From positions 37,013,963 through 37,077,962 of the forward strand of contig OZ026844.1 of assembly GCA_964023205.1 (NCBI GenBank): a stretch of DNA of 64,000 bases. The letters run 5' to 3'. The notes beneath the pieces are model-generated. The model did not search any database. It was not told where the DNA came from and worked only from the letters and a program-made list of their open reading frames with translations. The position numbers were made by a program, and so were the translations under genes. Of the stretch, positions 27,601-42,600 are shown piece after piece (position 1 is the first letter of the stretch; the number at the start of each line of letters is the position of its first letter). The stretch is from Lutraria lutraria (Eukaryota > Mollusca > Bivalvia > Venerida > Mactridae).

Positions 27601-30600
27601 TGACTGTGACAGTCCAGCAAGGTTATGTGTGTTAAATGTATAAAGCCGTACCTGTTAATTAGTATTATATACACATAATATACATGTATGTCATTTTCAG
27701 TTCACTGGTATAAGCTGTAGAGATAATGAATTCAGCATTAATGGTTAATTTATGTAATATTCATCTCAGTCAATAGGGCATGTAACATTCTGTATAAGGA
27801 AATAAACATTAGAGAGACGAAATTATTGAGTATTTCTCTCACAGACAACTAGATCAACTACACAGAAGTCAATTCTTAAGAGCCACAGTATTGTATTGGG
27901 AATACCGAGTCCTTGTGGTCAATAAGTCGATACAGAGAGAAAGAGTGCAAGCATAAATTTTCAAGTCTTTCGGCAGTCACGGATTCAGATATTCTGTGTA
28001 ACGACAGATTACTCATTCTCTTGTCGCTGTACATTGGAAATTTTAATTCTTTGTGAGATCTTTTGTTTGTGTTTAAAGGGATAAAAAAGCTTGGTACATC
28101 AGCACTGTGTATTATTGTAGTAGTCTTTTGGATTAAACTCGGGAAATTAAACGTCCCCTGGAGTCAAAATGTTGAATTTATTTTTGTGTAAGTATGCATT
28201 ATTAAATTTCCTTACATAAATTGTATGAAAAGGGTTTTATATATATGATTACAATTCTATCATTTGAGATAACTAGCAATCATAAAATGTGTATTATTCT
28301 TCTGAATGACAATAAATAGTTCTCTCATAATGTGATGTAGCTGATTACATAGATTAGTTATAATGTATAGTCACACTTTAAGTTCTTCGGGTCGGAGATT
28401 TCTGTGGTCCCTTAGAAATACCTCTCCCAAATGAACCTATAAATAGTCACATCTTTAGTCTTAGTCTTTGACTGACTTGTAAATCTTTAACTGGTACCTG
28501 AAAGAGAATTTTAAGGATTTTTGTTTAATTTTCAAAATGTTTTGGTTGAGTATAATTGTGTATAATTTCTGATGTTGTTTTGTGCTGTGTAAAATCAAGC
28601 AGCTGTCTAATGTACCATTTTCTCAGGAACTTATGAGCTTATGTATTGTATTATTACCCAGTTTACATCTGAGCCAGGTTCTGTGCCTTCAACTCTGCTT
28701 ACAAAGGTAAACAAAGGAAGAGATCAAAATGTGGCTCATGTGCATAGTTGACCTTCATTCAGTATTTTACCTATAAGTCTCTTTATCATTGAATGTGTGA
28801 AATAAGGTGGGCTTTCTTCACACGATGGTCCTTAATTGATAAGTGGCTGGTCATCTGGTTTTATAGTAAAATGGAGAAACATTCTTTGAGTGATTTTCTG
28901 TGCACTGTCTGACGTAAGCCATACATTATACTGTAAAGGTCTCTGAATTGCGTAATATCATTTGTATGTGTCTGGAAACAGATGTAGCACTGTATCTTTA
29001 ATTGCTATTTTATTGCCAGCTATTTCTGTGTGCCCTATTGCATCATTGATCTGTTTTGTGAAGAGAGAAACATGATATACATACACTATCTGTATTGGAC
29101 TTGTATATAATGTAGAATTCATTGTGCTGGCTTTTTTACATGTAAACTATCAGTCCACCTGTCCTCCATATATGGAGAAGTTGTCGGTTTCTTGTAAAAG
29201 GGATAAGTAGTACTGGTTAAAATGCTGTCCAGGAAAACTAGTTAGGCGAATAGATCGCCGTTTATAACTGAAATAACGTTTTATATTTACCTTATATACT
29301 TACTGTTTATTGGTTATATATGGGTACTTGCAGTGTTCCCAAAATGTACTTATTATACATTTGCGATACTGGGATATTGTGTGCGTGCTTTTTTTCTTAG
29401 AGTCTTTCTTTTCAAATTTTCATTATATTAACAATTGTTAGATACAATCTAACCTGTGTTAGCGGTCACCTACAAAAAAATGCCGCCTTTTTTCACAGGT
29501 TTTGACAGCATTTGGCGCCACAAAAATGTTAATGACTGTTAACTAAATTTTGGTCAGCCTATACTTGACTGATATTTCCAGTGTTTATTAACTGGGACAT
29601 TATCTTCTTTAGATCTTTGTAATAAAATCTGGTGAAGTGTAAGCAGCATTGTGTGGTATGTTTATTAAAGCTGTCAGAAATGAGATTTTAGTATATCTAA
29701 AGTAAACATTGTTTAGACAAAGTGGGATTCTATTTCCAAGAATATACAGGATAAGACTTCTTATTTATAAGGCCTGACAAAAAGTTGTTTTTCATCATTT
29801 GTAATGTGCAAACAAAAGATTTGTGTCTCATAAGCCAAGTTGGCTGGCCCTTTCGCTAGGGTGACACTATAATAAACAAAACCTTTACCTTTGTATGTTA
29901 TATTTCAACATTAACAAAAGGACCAAGTCTTTGATACGCATGGGATTGTTATATGAATATATGCTACAAATGGTATAAACAAAAAGATCACATCATTACA
30001 TTGAAGATAAAGATATTTATGCATATTTCATTGTTCAGCTGTTTCCTATTTAGAAATATGAAAAGGGCTATAAAATAATTGACAAACATGGTGCACACAA
30101 CAGGTTTATGAGTACAGTACAAAATTAATGACAGAATTATGGGAAATTTTAGATAGTTACAGAGAAGATGAAATGCGCTGACCTTTTCTGCTTATTTGCT
30201 GTGGTGACCAAATGTGTATAATTATCATTGCATGATCCATGTGAAAATACTGTGATATTGATGTGAAATGGGTTCTACTTATTTTGATGTTAAGTGCATT
30301 TGTACATTTGTTTGATAATATAATTATAAAAATCCAACTAGTCATTTAGACACTATTTATAGTCGATCTCTTTTATGACTAGTTTATCTGTGTGCAATTT
30401 ATAATGCGTAGGATGTGCAATTTTAGTTGATGTGCTTTTAAATTGAAATTTTATTAGTTTTGTCCACACAATTCAGGATAATTAACCCCTGGTTGTTGAT
30501 AATTCAAACAATTAATTGAACACTCAATTAAATTATTGATAATGTGTGATAAGAAATTCAATGTGAAAATTATACACATTTATATTGTTGACAGTTGCTA

Positions 30601-33600
30601 AAGCAACCAATGTCACATGTGCTCCTGAGTTCAGTTTTCATGAAAAAATAGTATTTTCTATTTTTGGACATTTGTAGCAATATGTCAGTGAATATATCTG
30701 TTGAAATGTATTTTATGAAGACAGTGGATAAATGACCATTATAAATCGTACATATTATTACTAAGGCACAGTTTTAATTTCCAAAATGTTAATTGGTCAA
30801 TCTATTATTCCATCGGCTGGTTGCATCTTTTCAAATTTATTATTCTCGTTGTCATGTCATGGCTGTGAAAAAATCAATACAGTTTGCCTCAGAAATTACT
30901 GACTTGGGAAATAACACTCCTCGTTTTTGTACATTTTGACTTTCCATTACGTCAGCTCTTAGGTTTTGTCATTCATTTATCTTTGAATTTTGCTAAATGA
31001 TTTGCAATTTGCAAAACTGATGCTACATTTCACTTTTGCAATTTATGGAGATTCATTCAAAGTGCATGTGATTTTCCCAATATAGTAAACTTCAGTTTTA
31101 CATCAGTCTGTGAATAATGTTCATCTGTCAGCTTTGTTCTTTGTTTAGCAGATGATTATTGGTGAAGTAGACAGATGAACCTGTGAACTTACATCCACTT
31201 GGCTTTAATGACTCTTATTTGTGGCCTTCATTTGTTAACTTGTCTGGATTTCAGTAGTTTTGACTTTTCCAGGGAATATTTTGAAGGCCATGTGTCCCCC
31301 ATGCTGTTTGTTCATGCAGTTAGATGCAATGTGTACAGACAGGAGCATGAGTCACATTGCTGTTAAATGCCATCTAAGGTTTTCCTGCCTAATGTGAAGC
31401 AATTAAAACATTATACTNNNNNNNNNNNNNNNNNNNNNNNNNNNNNNNNNNNNNNNNNNNNNNNNNNNNNNNNNNNNNNNNNNNNNNNNNNNNNNNNNNN
31501 NNNNNNNNNNNNNNNNNNNNNNNNNNNNNNNNNNNNNNNNNNNNNNNNNNNNNNNNNNNNNNNNNNNNNNNNNNNNNNNNNNNNNNNNNNNNNNNNNNNN
31601 NNNNNNNNNNNNNNNNNCCTACTGTTTTGAATTTAGGTTATGTTACTCTAAGATGATCTTATCCAATGTTTTTGTTGTTGAAATTGACAACAGTGTAAAG
31701 AACATGCATATATTGTCATGTCATAATGCAATAGAAACAATGTTACATTTATGGAATCAAAGTTATAATTATTTTTTTATATATTTTCAGCCACGATGTT
31801 TCTGAACACATTGACACCCAAGTTTTATGTTGCGTTAACGGGTACATCATCTCTAATCTCTGGTCTAATACTGGTAAGTATGTCATATCTTCTTTGTTAT
31901 ATCATTGTAGTGTGACCAATAATACATTATGTAATCTCTCATTAAAGACATTGAACAGCTACTATATAAGTGACCCCCCCAAAATCCACATGAGGTCTAA
32001 TCTCTTAATTGTTTTATTGCCCCTAATGGGACTAATCCTGTCTTTTCACGGTCAGCTAAATGTCTGTAGACTTGACACCTAGTCATGCATATAAGAGGGT
32101 CATAATTTTTATTGATCTTTGGTGATAATTAGTTTATGGATTATAACTTCCTGTTGTTTTTATAAGCATTTTATGTAATTAATGAGTGTTATACTTTAAT
32201 GTTACCAGATTGTGTAAGAACAGACTTAGATATATACTAGAATATAACAGTTATAATATACTGTCACTACTATTTTATTCCTGCCTATATGTTTTCTTCT
32301 TTATACATTAAAAATACAACTGAACGCTTCTTCTGTTTCTAAATTATATCTTTCTATTTCTACATGGAATTATTTTTTACAAGAATCGTTAAAATAACTT
32401 GCAAAGAAACTATGTTTACACATGTACTGCTTGAGAAAATATATTGGTTAAAAATATTTAATTTAACAGGTAAAAGTGTTAAAATATGTTTGTATTAATT
32501 TTACAAAATGGACTGTTTTATTTATTTATCAAAATCATCAGTTTGCAGCAAAGAGCATATATTTGAGTAATTAATTTCTTTAATAAAATTATTCTTAATA
32601 TTTTGCATTCTAGTTTAAAAAAAGATAATTTATATTATTGATTAAACATTGAATAAATTTAAGTATCTATACAGGAGCTATATATTAGCCATATCTATAG
32701 TAACTGATTATGTAATTAGAAGCTAGTCTATCAATGACCCTGTCTGTTTTATTGGACTCCCTACTGTGGAATATACAGGACTGCTGGGTCTTAGTCACAT
32801 GCCTCGCATTCCTGGTTCAATGTCTTTAAGACCCAGACATGCATTATCTCATATAATGTGTTCTAATGGTTTCACTAATTGGTCTACCCCCCCCCCCCCC
32901 CCCCCCCCCTAAGTTATTAAGTTGAGAAAGAAATTGTCTGTGTACATTTTGATAGTGACAAACTATGGTAGAGAATTTGTTGTGATCCCCAGGAGCTCAG
33001 TACATCAATCTATTTGTTGTAATGTTTCATCCATCTTTTACTGATGTAGACATTTTATTTTTCTAAATTGTATTAAAAGTCAATACATTAAGTGCTACTT
33101 TTGTTCTTAATGGCTTCATGTTGCTGGTGATTTTTCTGTGAAGTTCATGTGTTTTCTGTGAAGTTCATGTGTTTTCTGTGAAGTTTGTGTGTTTTCTGTG
33201 AAGTTCATGTGTTTTCTGTGAAGTTCATGTGTTTTCTGTGAAATTCATGTGTTTTTAGACTGATAAGTTTCTTGCCCTTGTTTTGGATGAGGATTTTATT
33301 AATTTACATAAATACTAAACTACTGTTGATACAACTGTTTGAAACACAAATGAATATTGAATCACAGTTTTTAATATCATGTCACATTATGGGTGAACTA
33401 ATTACAATTTGCTTAATTGCTGTTTCAAAGCTCAGCATTTCATGTCATGTTGTCAATTTACAAAATTTCCCGCAGCACCTTTAAGTCTAGATTGAAATAA
33501 ATATAATGATTAGAACTCTTTAGTTGAAATAATCTCCTGCTTAGTTATAGTCTTCAAATTAGTGGGTTGCCCCCTGTCTGAATTTTTTTCCCTTCTTTAA

Positions 33601-36600
33601 GTCTTTGGGATGTTTTAGAGAGTTTCCTTCATAAAGTATATAGTCAGGCAACCTGACATAAAAAATTAATTCAAAGACTGTATGATTATGTATAAACACC
33701 ATTAACTACACACATTGAATGTATGATTTTTCCACATGGTACTATCATAATCACCCATGTTAACCAGATTATATATAAACTATGCTGAGGAATACAGTCT
33801 TGTAAATTTACTGTAACTGACATTACAATTATCTCTGATGTTTGTTAGTAATCTTTATTACTGATTGGAACATGCAAATAGATAATTTGTTTATAATTGT
33901 AATGATTAGTTTAAGGCCAGTATAAACTGATTTTTAAATCACTCCTCCTCTTTAAGTCCTTAATGGTGCATACTTATATAATACGTTTACTGTAATTGAA
34001 ATAATTAAGTTATAATCTTTAGGTTTTTAGGTGTGTGTGTCTTCTGTTTGCCTTTTAGCCTCTCTGTACATCCTTCCATCAGTCGTTTTGTTGGTTTATG
34101 TCTGCCTGTTTGTTGTTGGTTTATGTCTGTCTGTTTGTTGTTGGTTTATGACTGTCTGTTTGTTGTTGGTTTATGACTGTCTGTTTGTCATTGGTTTATG
34201 TCTGTCTGTTTGTCATTGGTTTATGCCTGTTTGTCATTGGTTTATGCTTGTCTGTTTGTCATTGGTTTATTTCTGTCTGTTTGTCATTGGTTTATGTCTG
34301 TCTGTTTGTCATTGGTTTATGCTTGTCTGTTTGTCATTGGTTTATGTCTGTCTGTTTGTCATTGGTTTATGTCTGTCTGTTTGTCATTGGTTTATGTCTG
34401 TCTGTTTGTCATTGGTTTATGCTTGTCTGTTTGTCATTGGTTTATGTCTGTCTGTTTGTCATTGGTTTATGCCTGTCTGTTTGTCATTGGTTTATGCCTG
34501 TCTGTTTGTCATTGCTTTATGCTTGTCTGTTTTTCATTGGTTTATGCTTGTCTGTTTGTCATTGGTTTATGCTTGTCTGTTTGTCATTGGTTTATGCTTG
34601 TCTGTTTGTCATTGGTTTATGTCTGTCTGTTTGTCATTGGTTTATGTCTGTCTGTTTGTCATTGGTTTATGCCTGTTTGTCATTGGTTTATGCCTGTTTG
34701 TCATTGGTTTATGTATGTCTGTTTGTCATTGGTTTATGTCTGTCTGTCTGTTTGTCATTGGTTTATGCTTGTCTGTTTGTCATTGGTTTATGCTTGTCTG
34801 TTTGTCATTGGTTTATGTCTGTCTGTTAGTGCTTGGTTTATGTCTGTCTGTTAGTGCTTGGTTTATGTCTGTTAGTGCTTGGTTTATGTTTGTCTGTTAA
34901 TTCTTGGTTTGTTTTCATGTGAAGTTACTAAATTTATTTAATTTGAGAAGACCTTGCACAAGTTTATGATCACATTCCTTTACAAATACACCTGTTTAAA
35001 AATCGAATGATGATAATATTGTAATTGCCTATGATAGTTCTCGATTCTACACGAAACACATATCTATCACATAATTTTTGTTAACTAAATGTGAGTATTT
35101 TTCACTAGTTTCTTATACAACCAGATATAATCAATAAAGTTTACTGTTTTCTTGTAAAAAAACAACAAGTTTATTATTTATTGGATACAATTTTAATATC
35201 CATGTTGGTTAGCACGTATGTAAACTAATTGTTAACTTTACAACATAACATTTGTTGTCTTCAATCATATGATGTATTGTATTATATTGTCTGATTCAAT
35301 GTGAATAAGACATGAGTGTTATAATATGTAAATGATGGGAACTTATAATTGATGCTTGCCAGTCGTGCGAATCATGATTATAGTAAATAAATGTTGTTTT
35401 TTCCTATGTAAGTCTTTGTCTGAAATGATGTAAATCCATTAATGTTGTCCTAACTGTTCATTAGTTGATTGTGTACTGTACATTAAGTAGTCTTTAGGGT
35501 CCAGTATGATGTTCATGGAGTCTCCCAAGATCTCATATTCTGTATTATGCTGTAGGCTATCTATCAGTGATCAGACAAATGAGATCTGATACTGTCCTGG
35601 GAGCTGACGAGAACAGAGAATCGGGTGGTGGGAGGACCATCTCTAGCTTTCTATTAATTCCGTAGATTGTAAAGAATATCTCAGACACAACAAGAACTTA
35701 ATGTAACAGGATGTAGTACCGATGATAGAAATGTGATTATAATTAATTTGTTTATTTTAATGTCTAAACATTATTTGAGGAGAGAGGATTTTAAGACTTT
35801 GTTATAAGTAGAAGTTATATGGTGGTGAGGATGTTTAGGGAATTGTTAAAAATTGTTGAATTGTATTTGTTAATGGAATATTACTTGAAATTCATACTTA
35901 TGACTTTGTTCACCTGAAAAAAATGTTTTTCTTGTTAAATCGTTGTTTTATGAAATTCAGACTCAAATCCTATCAAATGAAAGCAATGTTCATATTCCAT
36001 CAAATAAATTTGGCCCCTTTAATAATTATTGTTATACCATATTTATATAGCCCTTTCTTCATGTAATTACACGTTCAAAAGTGCTGTACAATCACGATTA
36101 CGACATGGTTAAAACAATATGTAATGAATACAAACATGTTAGTCAAAAATGATATGGGTAAAATATCAAATAAAATAACAAATCTTACATCTAATACCTT
36201 CAATAGTATAGCAGGAGTTTAGTCCTTTTAATGATATGTCTGTAGTCTAGGACATTATAATCATATATCTGAGTGTAGAGCTATTTGATCACAAATCTTT
36301 ATACCCAAATATAAGAAGTTTTAGAGATGGTATATTGTAGGTCAGCTAAGGTCAGGTGCTCTGTCCATAGTTTGTGGAGCAAACTACTTCCACATTCCTT
36401 AAGCGATTGCAATGAAGTTTGAAATATGTTATCACCATGAAGTGTAGATGTGCAAGACACAATTTTCATACCCATTGATCCACACATTCCAGAGTTATGT
36501 GCCCTTGAACTTAGTCATAATTATTATAATGTACAATGACATTCTTGATGTCAAAGTGGTGGTGGGGTATTAGTCATGCAGACAATGCTCTTGCTTCTCT

Positions 36601-39600
36601 TGTTCCTTTAAAGATAAAAAAGACAAGACAAGTGTAAACTGCCAAGGAAAAACATTTTATTTTACATTCTGGTTTTCTATGTAAACTGTTCTTTAAGTAG
36701 GTGTAATTTTCTAAAACCAATTAACATTATGCACCTCCAGTTTTAAACAAGCATATTTTATTGCTTCTCACATTGATTTGAATTAAATTCACATAAATGC
36801 CAAAAAGCAAAGCTTTACTTTAGAAACAAATTGATTTTACTGTCATGAATAGACAGTTTGATGCAGTATCTTTATTGTATAGTTTAACAAACATTAGGTT
36901 TTTGAAACTCATGTTTTATGATGTAGAGACATGAAATATACAAATCAATTTATATGTAACATGCATGATCAGGGTACATTATCATAAAAGTATGACAGTA
37001 ACTGTTGTATCCATATTTCCTAATAATCTCTTCTACTGTCTGATGATAGCAGCCAGTTTATAGTCTGCCCATTTAGCACAGTAGGTTGGGTCCACAGAAC
37101 TTATTTCTGGCATTCAAAACCTAGACTCATGTCTATGATAATTTAGTTTAAGACATTATATCTAAGGCCACATTATGTCTTAAGGGCCACACCATGTGAA
37201 GAGCCACATTATGTCTTACACCATGTGAAGAGCCACATTATGTCTTACACCATGTGAAGAGCCACATTATGTCTTACACCATGTGAAGAGCCACATTATG
37301 TCTTACACCATGTGAAGAGCCACATTATGTCTTACACCATGTGAAGAGCCACATTATGTCTTACACCATGTGAAGAGCCACATTATGTCTTACACCATGT
37401 CTATAGCAACATATTGTCTAGAGCCTGACTTTGTCTAGCAACAGGTTAACACATCATGTGGGAAAGTTGACTGTTGCTGAAGGAACAGGTTACCAAGGAG
37501 TTCTGGTAAAATAAATTGTTAAATAGTCTGCTGAGGACAGTACAGTTCAGTATAAATACACTGATGTTCTTAATATTCAATAGCTTACTGAAAACTTTCA
37601 TTATGATATGTATGGTAGATCTTATTCTTGATTGTGTACATTTAAGTACTGTGATATTTCTGTAGGGAATACAGTCTACATGTACTCTAAGATGTAAGGT
37701 GTCAAGGTTAGGAGAAAATCAATGAAAAAGATATCTTACCATCTGTATTATTGATGGTTAATCTGTAAGAAGAAGTTGTTAATGGTTGATATTATGACTT
37801 GATATCTCTATTCCCTGATGTATGTATATATCATATTTGTCAGTGTGTATTAAATAAATAGACCATGATGACATGATGGCCAATAGATCACCTTTTAACC
37901 TCTGGATTATTTTGAACTTGACTGGAAATGTTTTTTTATGGGAGATAAAACATGGGGTCATCTAACAAATTTCAGGCAGGGGGAAGGATTGATTATGTGT
38001 CTGGTTTGTTGATATTTTATGTTTTACTGGAAATGACTTAAAAGCATACCATACATGGTTGTCACAATTATCTTCATGCATATTCATAAGGTTTTCAGTT
38101 TTCCTTAAAGTGATAAAACCTTACCATTAAGCTTAATAGTCAATACAATTGTTCTATGTGATGTATGTTCTATGTGATATTATGTTCTATATGATGTATG
38201 TTCTATGTGATATCATGTTCTATGTGATATTATGTTCTATATGATGTATGTTCTATGTGATATCATGTTCTATGTGATATTATGTTCTATATGATGTATG
38301 TTCTATGTGATATCATGTTCTATGTGATATTATGTTCTATATGATGTATGTTCTATGTGATATCATGTTCTATGTGATGTATGTTCTATGTGATATTATG
38401 TTCTATGTGATATTATGTTCTATATGATGTATGTTCTATGTGATATCATGTTCTATGTGATATTATGTTCTATATGATGTATGTTCTATGTGATATCATG
38501 TTCTATGTGATGTATGTTCTATGTGATATTATGTTCTATGTGATATTATGTTCTATGTGATATTATGTTCTATGTGATGTATGTTCTATGTGATATTATG
38601 TTCTATGTGATGTATGTTCTATGTGATATTAATTATTATGTTCTCTGTGATGTATGTTCTATGTGATATTATGTTCTATGTGATATCATGTTCTAGGTGA
38701 TATTATGTTCTATGCTGTTATAGACGTCATTCTGTGTGGTATCCATGCTTACCATAGAGAATGTGGACAATTTTAAGGTTACAAACAAATCATGAATTCG
38801 AACTACTTTAGTAACTATGTCTAATTACACCGAATACGTGTAAGAACGGTCATCTATGGTTTCCCTTTACTATGGTCAACTATGTGTGTGACCACAATGT
38901 AAGCGACAAATTAAACACATCCATTGTAAGATATCTGGATACTTTTCTCTCCCTTCGCTCTTTAAGGCAGCTCTGAAATGATCATAACTATTGAATGGCC
39001 CATTAAACAACATATAGATATATATAAATAGATATTTGACATTTTACATGATGCATTTGAAATGCAGATAATTCAGCCATGTATTTTGTTGTTATATTTA
39101 CAGATATTTGAGTGGTGGTACTTCAAGAAATATGGTACATCATTTATAGAGCAGGTATCATTAAACCATATCTCACCATTGTTGGGTGGGGAACCAGCCA
39201 ATGGAAATGAGAACACTAATGGAACGGGTACCAGTGGAAATTCTAACGGCACCAGTAATGGAAACAACAGCAGCCAGGGACAACAAAGTATGCCAGGTAT
39301 CAACAGAAACTGGTAACGGGCAAACATAATAAGGAAGATTTAAATAATGTGTTACATTGTTACTAAGATGTCCTGAAAATTTAACTGAGTCTGGCTGTAA
39401 TTTGTCTATTCATAGATTTTATCTGAGCTTTCCAACATCTTCATGTCTGTTTGAATAAGTCTTGATTTGATATATACATAAATGACATAATTTTGTTTCA
39501 AAATGCTTTACTTGTCATCACTATGGTATACATTTAATGATAGAGAACCCATTTATTTAAACTGGAGCATATTTTGTCTTTTAAATTATTGAGATATTTG

Positions 39601-42600
39601 ATTGAATTGGACTGATCTCTAAATTTAAGCTCCTGATTGGTCAGTTCTAAGCACTTTATTTGAAATTGACCAGTGGCACGCCATTATTCTAAGACATTTA
39701 TTTGCTTGTTTGTTTACTCACAGACAAAAGCTCACTCAGACAAAAGCTATCATAATATTAATGGTACAAGTTTAGGGAGTATATACAACTTCTTATGAAA
39801 CTTCAAACAGATTGTCTTGTTCATCATTTATTTGATCATCAGTATAACAATTATCATTCAGTATGGTAATATTGTTATAGCACTATTAGACAATATTCTA
39901 TGGAACTTACTGTTTTCAGCACCTATTGTAAAACGATTGTGACATTATCATACCAACATATTAAGAAAGAAGAACATGTTAAATGATCAATTACTTACGA
40001 TAGCTTTGACGGGTGAGCTTTTGTACGGGATGCAAAAAAGGACAGGAGAGCGAATGTCTGGGATAGTAAAATAACAAATTGATGGGGAAGCTTATGTCTT
40101 ACATTCGGTTCAGTCCTTCTTGTTTGTCTGAACTCATCTTGTGAAACTGATAACAATCTGTAAGATTTGTTACATAAAGTTATAGAATGATCAAAGGATA
40201 CAAAAAAAATCTTGTTAAAGGATTTTACTTCATGCTTTGCTTTGAAAACCATGTGAGCAGTGAGTGATGTGTCTGTGTGAATGTTTATTCTGTGCATTTA
40301 TCTGTATTTTGTTGTATTGCAGCATGCAGATTATGTTTATTTTACATTTCCATAGAAACCATGTTGCCAAAATTTTGTAAAAATGAAAAAATGTACATTA
40401 CGCCCCCAAGGTATGTCTTTTTATCATCATTTTAAATAAGATTATTGTGGTGATGACCAGATTGAGAGGCTGGGAGTTCCTTGGAGTACATGGTTGTGTT
40501 CTTTAAGTATAAACTTAAATTGTTATCAAGTTTGTATTACTTACTTTTTTCTGTCTTTGATAGATTTTGGGACTTACGTTTCTTTCATTTCTGATATCTG
40601 TGGTCCCCAAACTATGAACTGATTTATTGTATTAACTACTCAAAAAGGCTAAATTTTGGTGTTCTTAAATGAATCATACATCTATACATTGGTTGCAAAA
40701 TGAGCTTTTCAGAGATAGTGAAGGTTGGTTTGTTTGTATGTTGTTTACTTGCGATGATGTTGTAAGCCCACATTTCATCCAAACATTCTATTACTATGAT
40801 AAGCTTTCTTGGATTATTCTTTATGTAAATCTCTAGGATGGTATATTTCTCATTTTCCTGTTGTCATTATGTAATCAGTTCATTTGTCTGTCTTTGTAGG
40901 AGACTAATATTTCACAATAATGAAGAAAATCCATGACTTAAATCAGTAACACAGACTTACCGTGTCTTCAATGAGACAAGGATGACATTAAGCGTTCACT
41001 TAAAGGGATTATTGCCATTGCAGTCTATGACATCAGAAACCCTAATGATGATAATTTCTATGTTAATGTCAGCTTTCTTTTCACGATTTCTGTGGAAAAA
41101 ATTGATTCCCTACCATTTACCCTGATTTTATGTCTTTTTCTTAATTATTGGTATTTTGGTTCATATATTTACTTTTTCTTAAATATCTGCCCTTGACTTC
41201 TTTCAGACTCATTTTTTTCTGAAATATATGTTAATTTATTCTCAACTTTCCAAGGATCTGTCTAATAGGCTCTTGTATTATTTCTGACTTCAACATTTAC
41301 TCTGATATTTTGTGTGCCTTAATTGGATGGTGAATGCTAATGAACTATAAAGACAGACTTCTACATGAAAAAAATATGTTTTAAGGAACATAATCTCTAA
41401 GAACAATCTACAGCCACCTATTCCATCCACACATATAACAAGAGTGTAGGTACCTGAAAGAAGAAACTGATATCTTTTAGTTGACATAACGAATGATAGC
41501 ATCATCATGCTTTACTGCAAGCTCTTGTCTCATCCTTCATTCATTCATTATATACTCACCTTGATCATCTACATTCATTATATACTCACCTTGATCATCT
41601 ACATTCATTATATACTCACCTTGATCATCTACATTTATTATATACTCACCTTGATCATCTACATTCATTATATCCTCACCTTGATCATCTACATTCATTA
41701 TATGCTCACCTTGATCATCTACATTCATTATATCCTCACCTTGATCTTCTACATTCATTATATCCTCTCCTTGATCTTCTACATTCATTATATCCTCTCC
41801 TTGATCTTCTACATTCATTATATCCTCTTCTCTTTGATATTCTTTCTCTATATTCTCACTTCATTGTTCTTCAACATTTATTATATCCTCTTCATGTTAA
41901 TCTTTTCATTCAATGTCCTCTCTTTGATCTTCCTTATTCGGTATAATCTTCTCCTTGATCTTATTCATTCATTATATCCTCTCATCCTTCATCTCCTTTC
42001 TGTTTTAGTATATACTCTCCTTGTTGTCCCTCTTCATTTATTATGTCTTCACCTCCTTGATCTTCTACATTCTTTGTATCCTCTTGTCTTTCATGTTCTT
42101 TCACTATATCCTCACTTTGTTGTTTCTACATTCATTTTATCCTCTACTCCTTGATCATCTTCATTCAGTATTTCATCTCTTTCTTGATCTTCATTTGTGA
42201 TCTGATTGATTGATTAATTGATTGATTGATTGTGGCACTGCCATGTAATTAATAATCTAATATTCTGTAAAAATGCTGTGAATCATTCATCCATGATATC
42301 ATTGTTTGTTGACATATCGATTACAAATTGAAATTCAATTCCTAGATTTTTCATTTTCAAGTAGTTTAAGTTCTCCATTAAGCTTCCTCTTGATGGTTCT
42401 TGAATGATGTTAGGATTACATACTTTATGGAAATCTCTTAGTTGGCTGGAAATAGCTTCTGTTATATATTTAGATATTTTGAAGAGACTTGTAGACATTT
42501 TTATTGATTGGTGTTAAAGGCACTCCCACCTCTTGGTTCTTGATGTAACATAAAGGTCAGTCAGCACTTTGTATTATGTTAATGAAACTTTAGGATTGTC

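Larger units (their letters stand above)
12655..31790 (+). other. ST7: ST7 intron 1
   Basis: 19.1 kb, AT-rich. It holds the Harbinger-like, hAT-like and mariner-like elements, two tRNA-SINE copies and an assembly gap, each listed separately. Stretches such as 16000-19850, 23200-25150 and 26900-31400 show no gene or repeat that I can support. Open frames at 18443-18718, 19427-19648 and 27107-27322 look like chance. Confidence 0.7.
31874..39103 (+). other. ST7: ST7 intron 2
   Basis: 7.2 kb with four minisatellites (33127, 34090, 37200, 38151), a C run at 32887-32909 and a common molluscan-style dispersed segment near 36040-36120 (caaaagtgctgtacaat). No gene is seen. Confidence 0.7.

Noticed and set aside
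32790..32850. Possible SINE B box (cctggttcaatgtc)
   Set aside because: No A box at the right distance and no shared body with the other SINEs.
34031..34900. A 289-residue and two 218-residue overlapping open frames rich in Cys, Leu and Val
   Set aside because: All three plus frames of a stop-free 25-bp minisatellite give the same peptide; this is an artefact of period and composition.
34090..38714. CRISPR-like direct repeats
   Set aside because: The repeats are contiguous or degenerate without unique spacers, and the genome is eukaryotic.
41507..42154. A 215-residue plus frame of [10 protein letters not shown] repeats
   Set aside because: Reading of the 30-bp minisatellite; no homology and repeat-driven.
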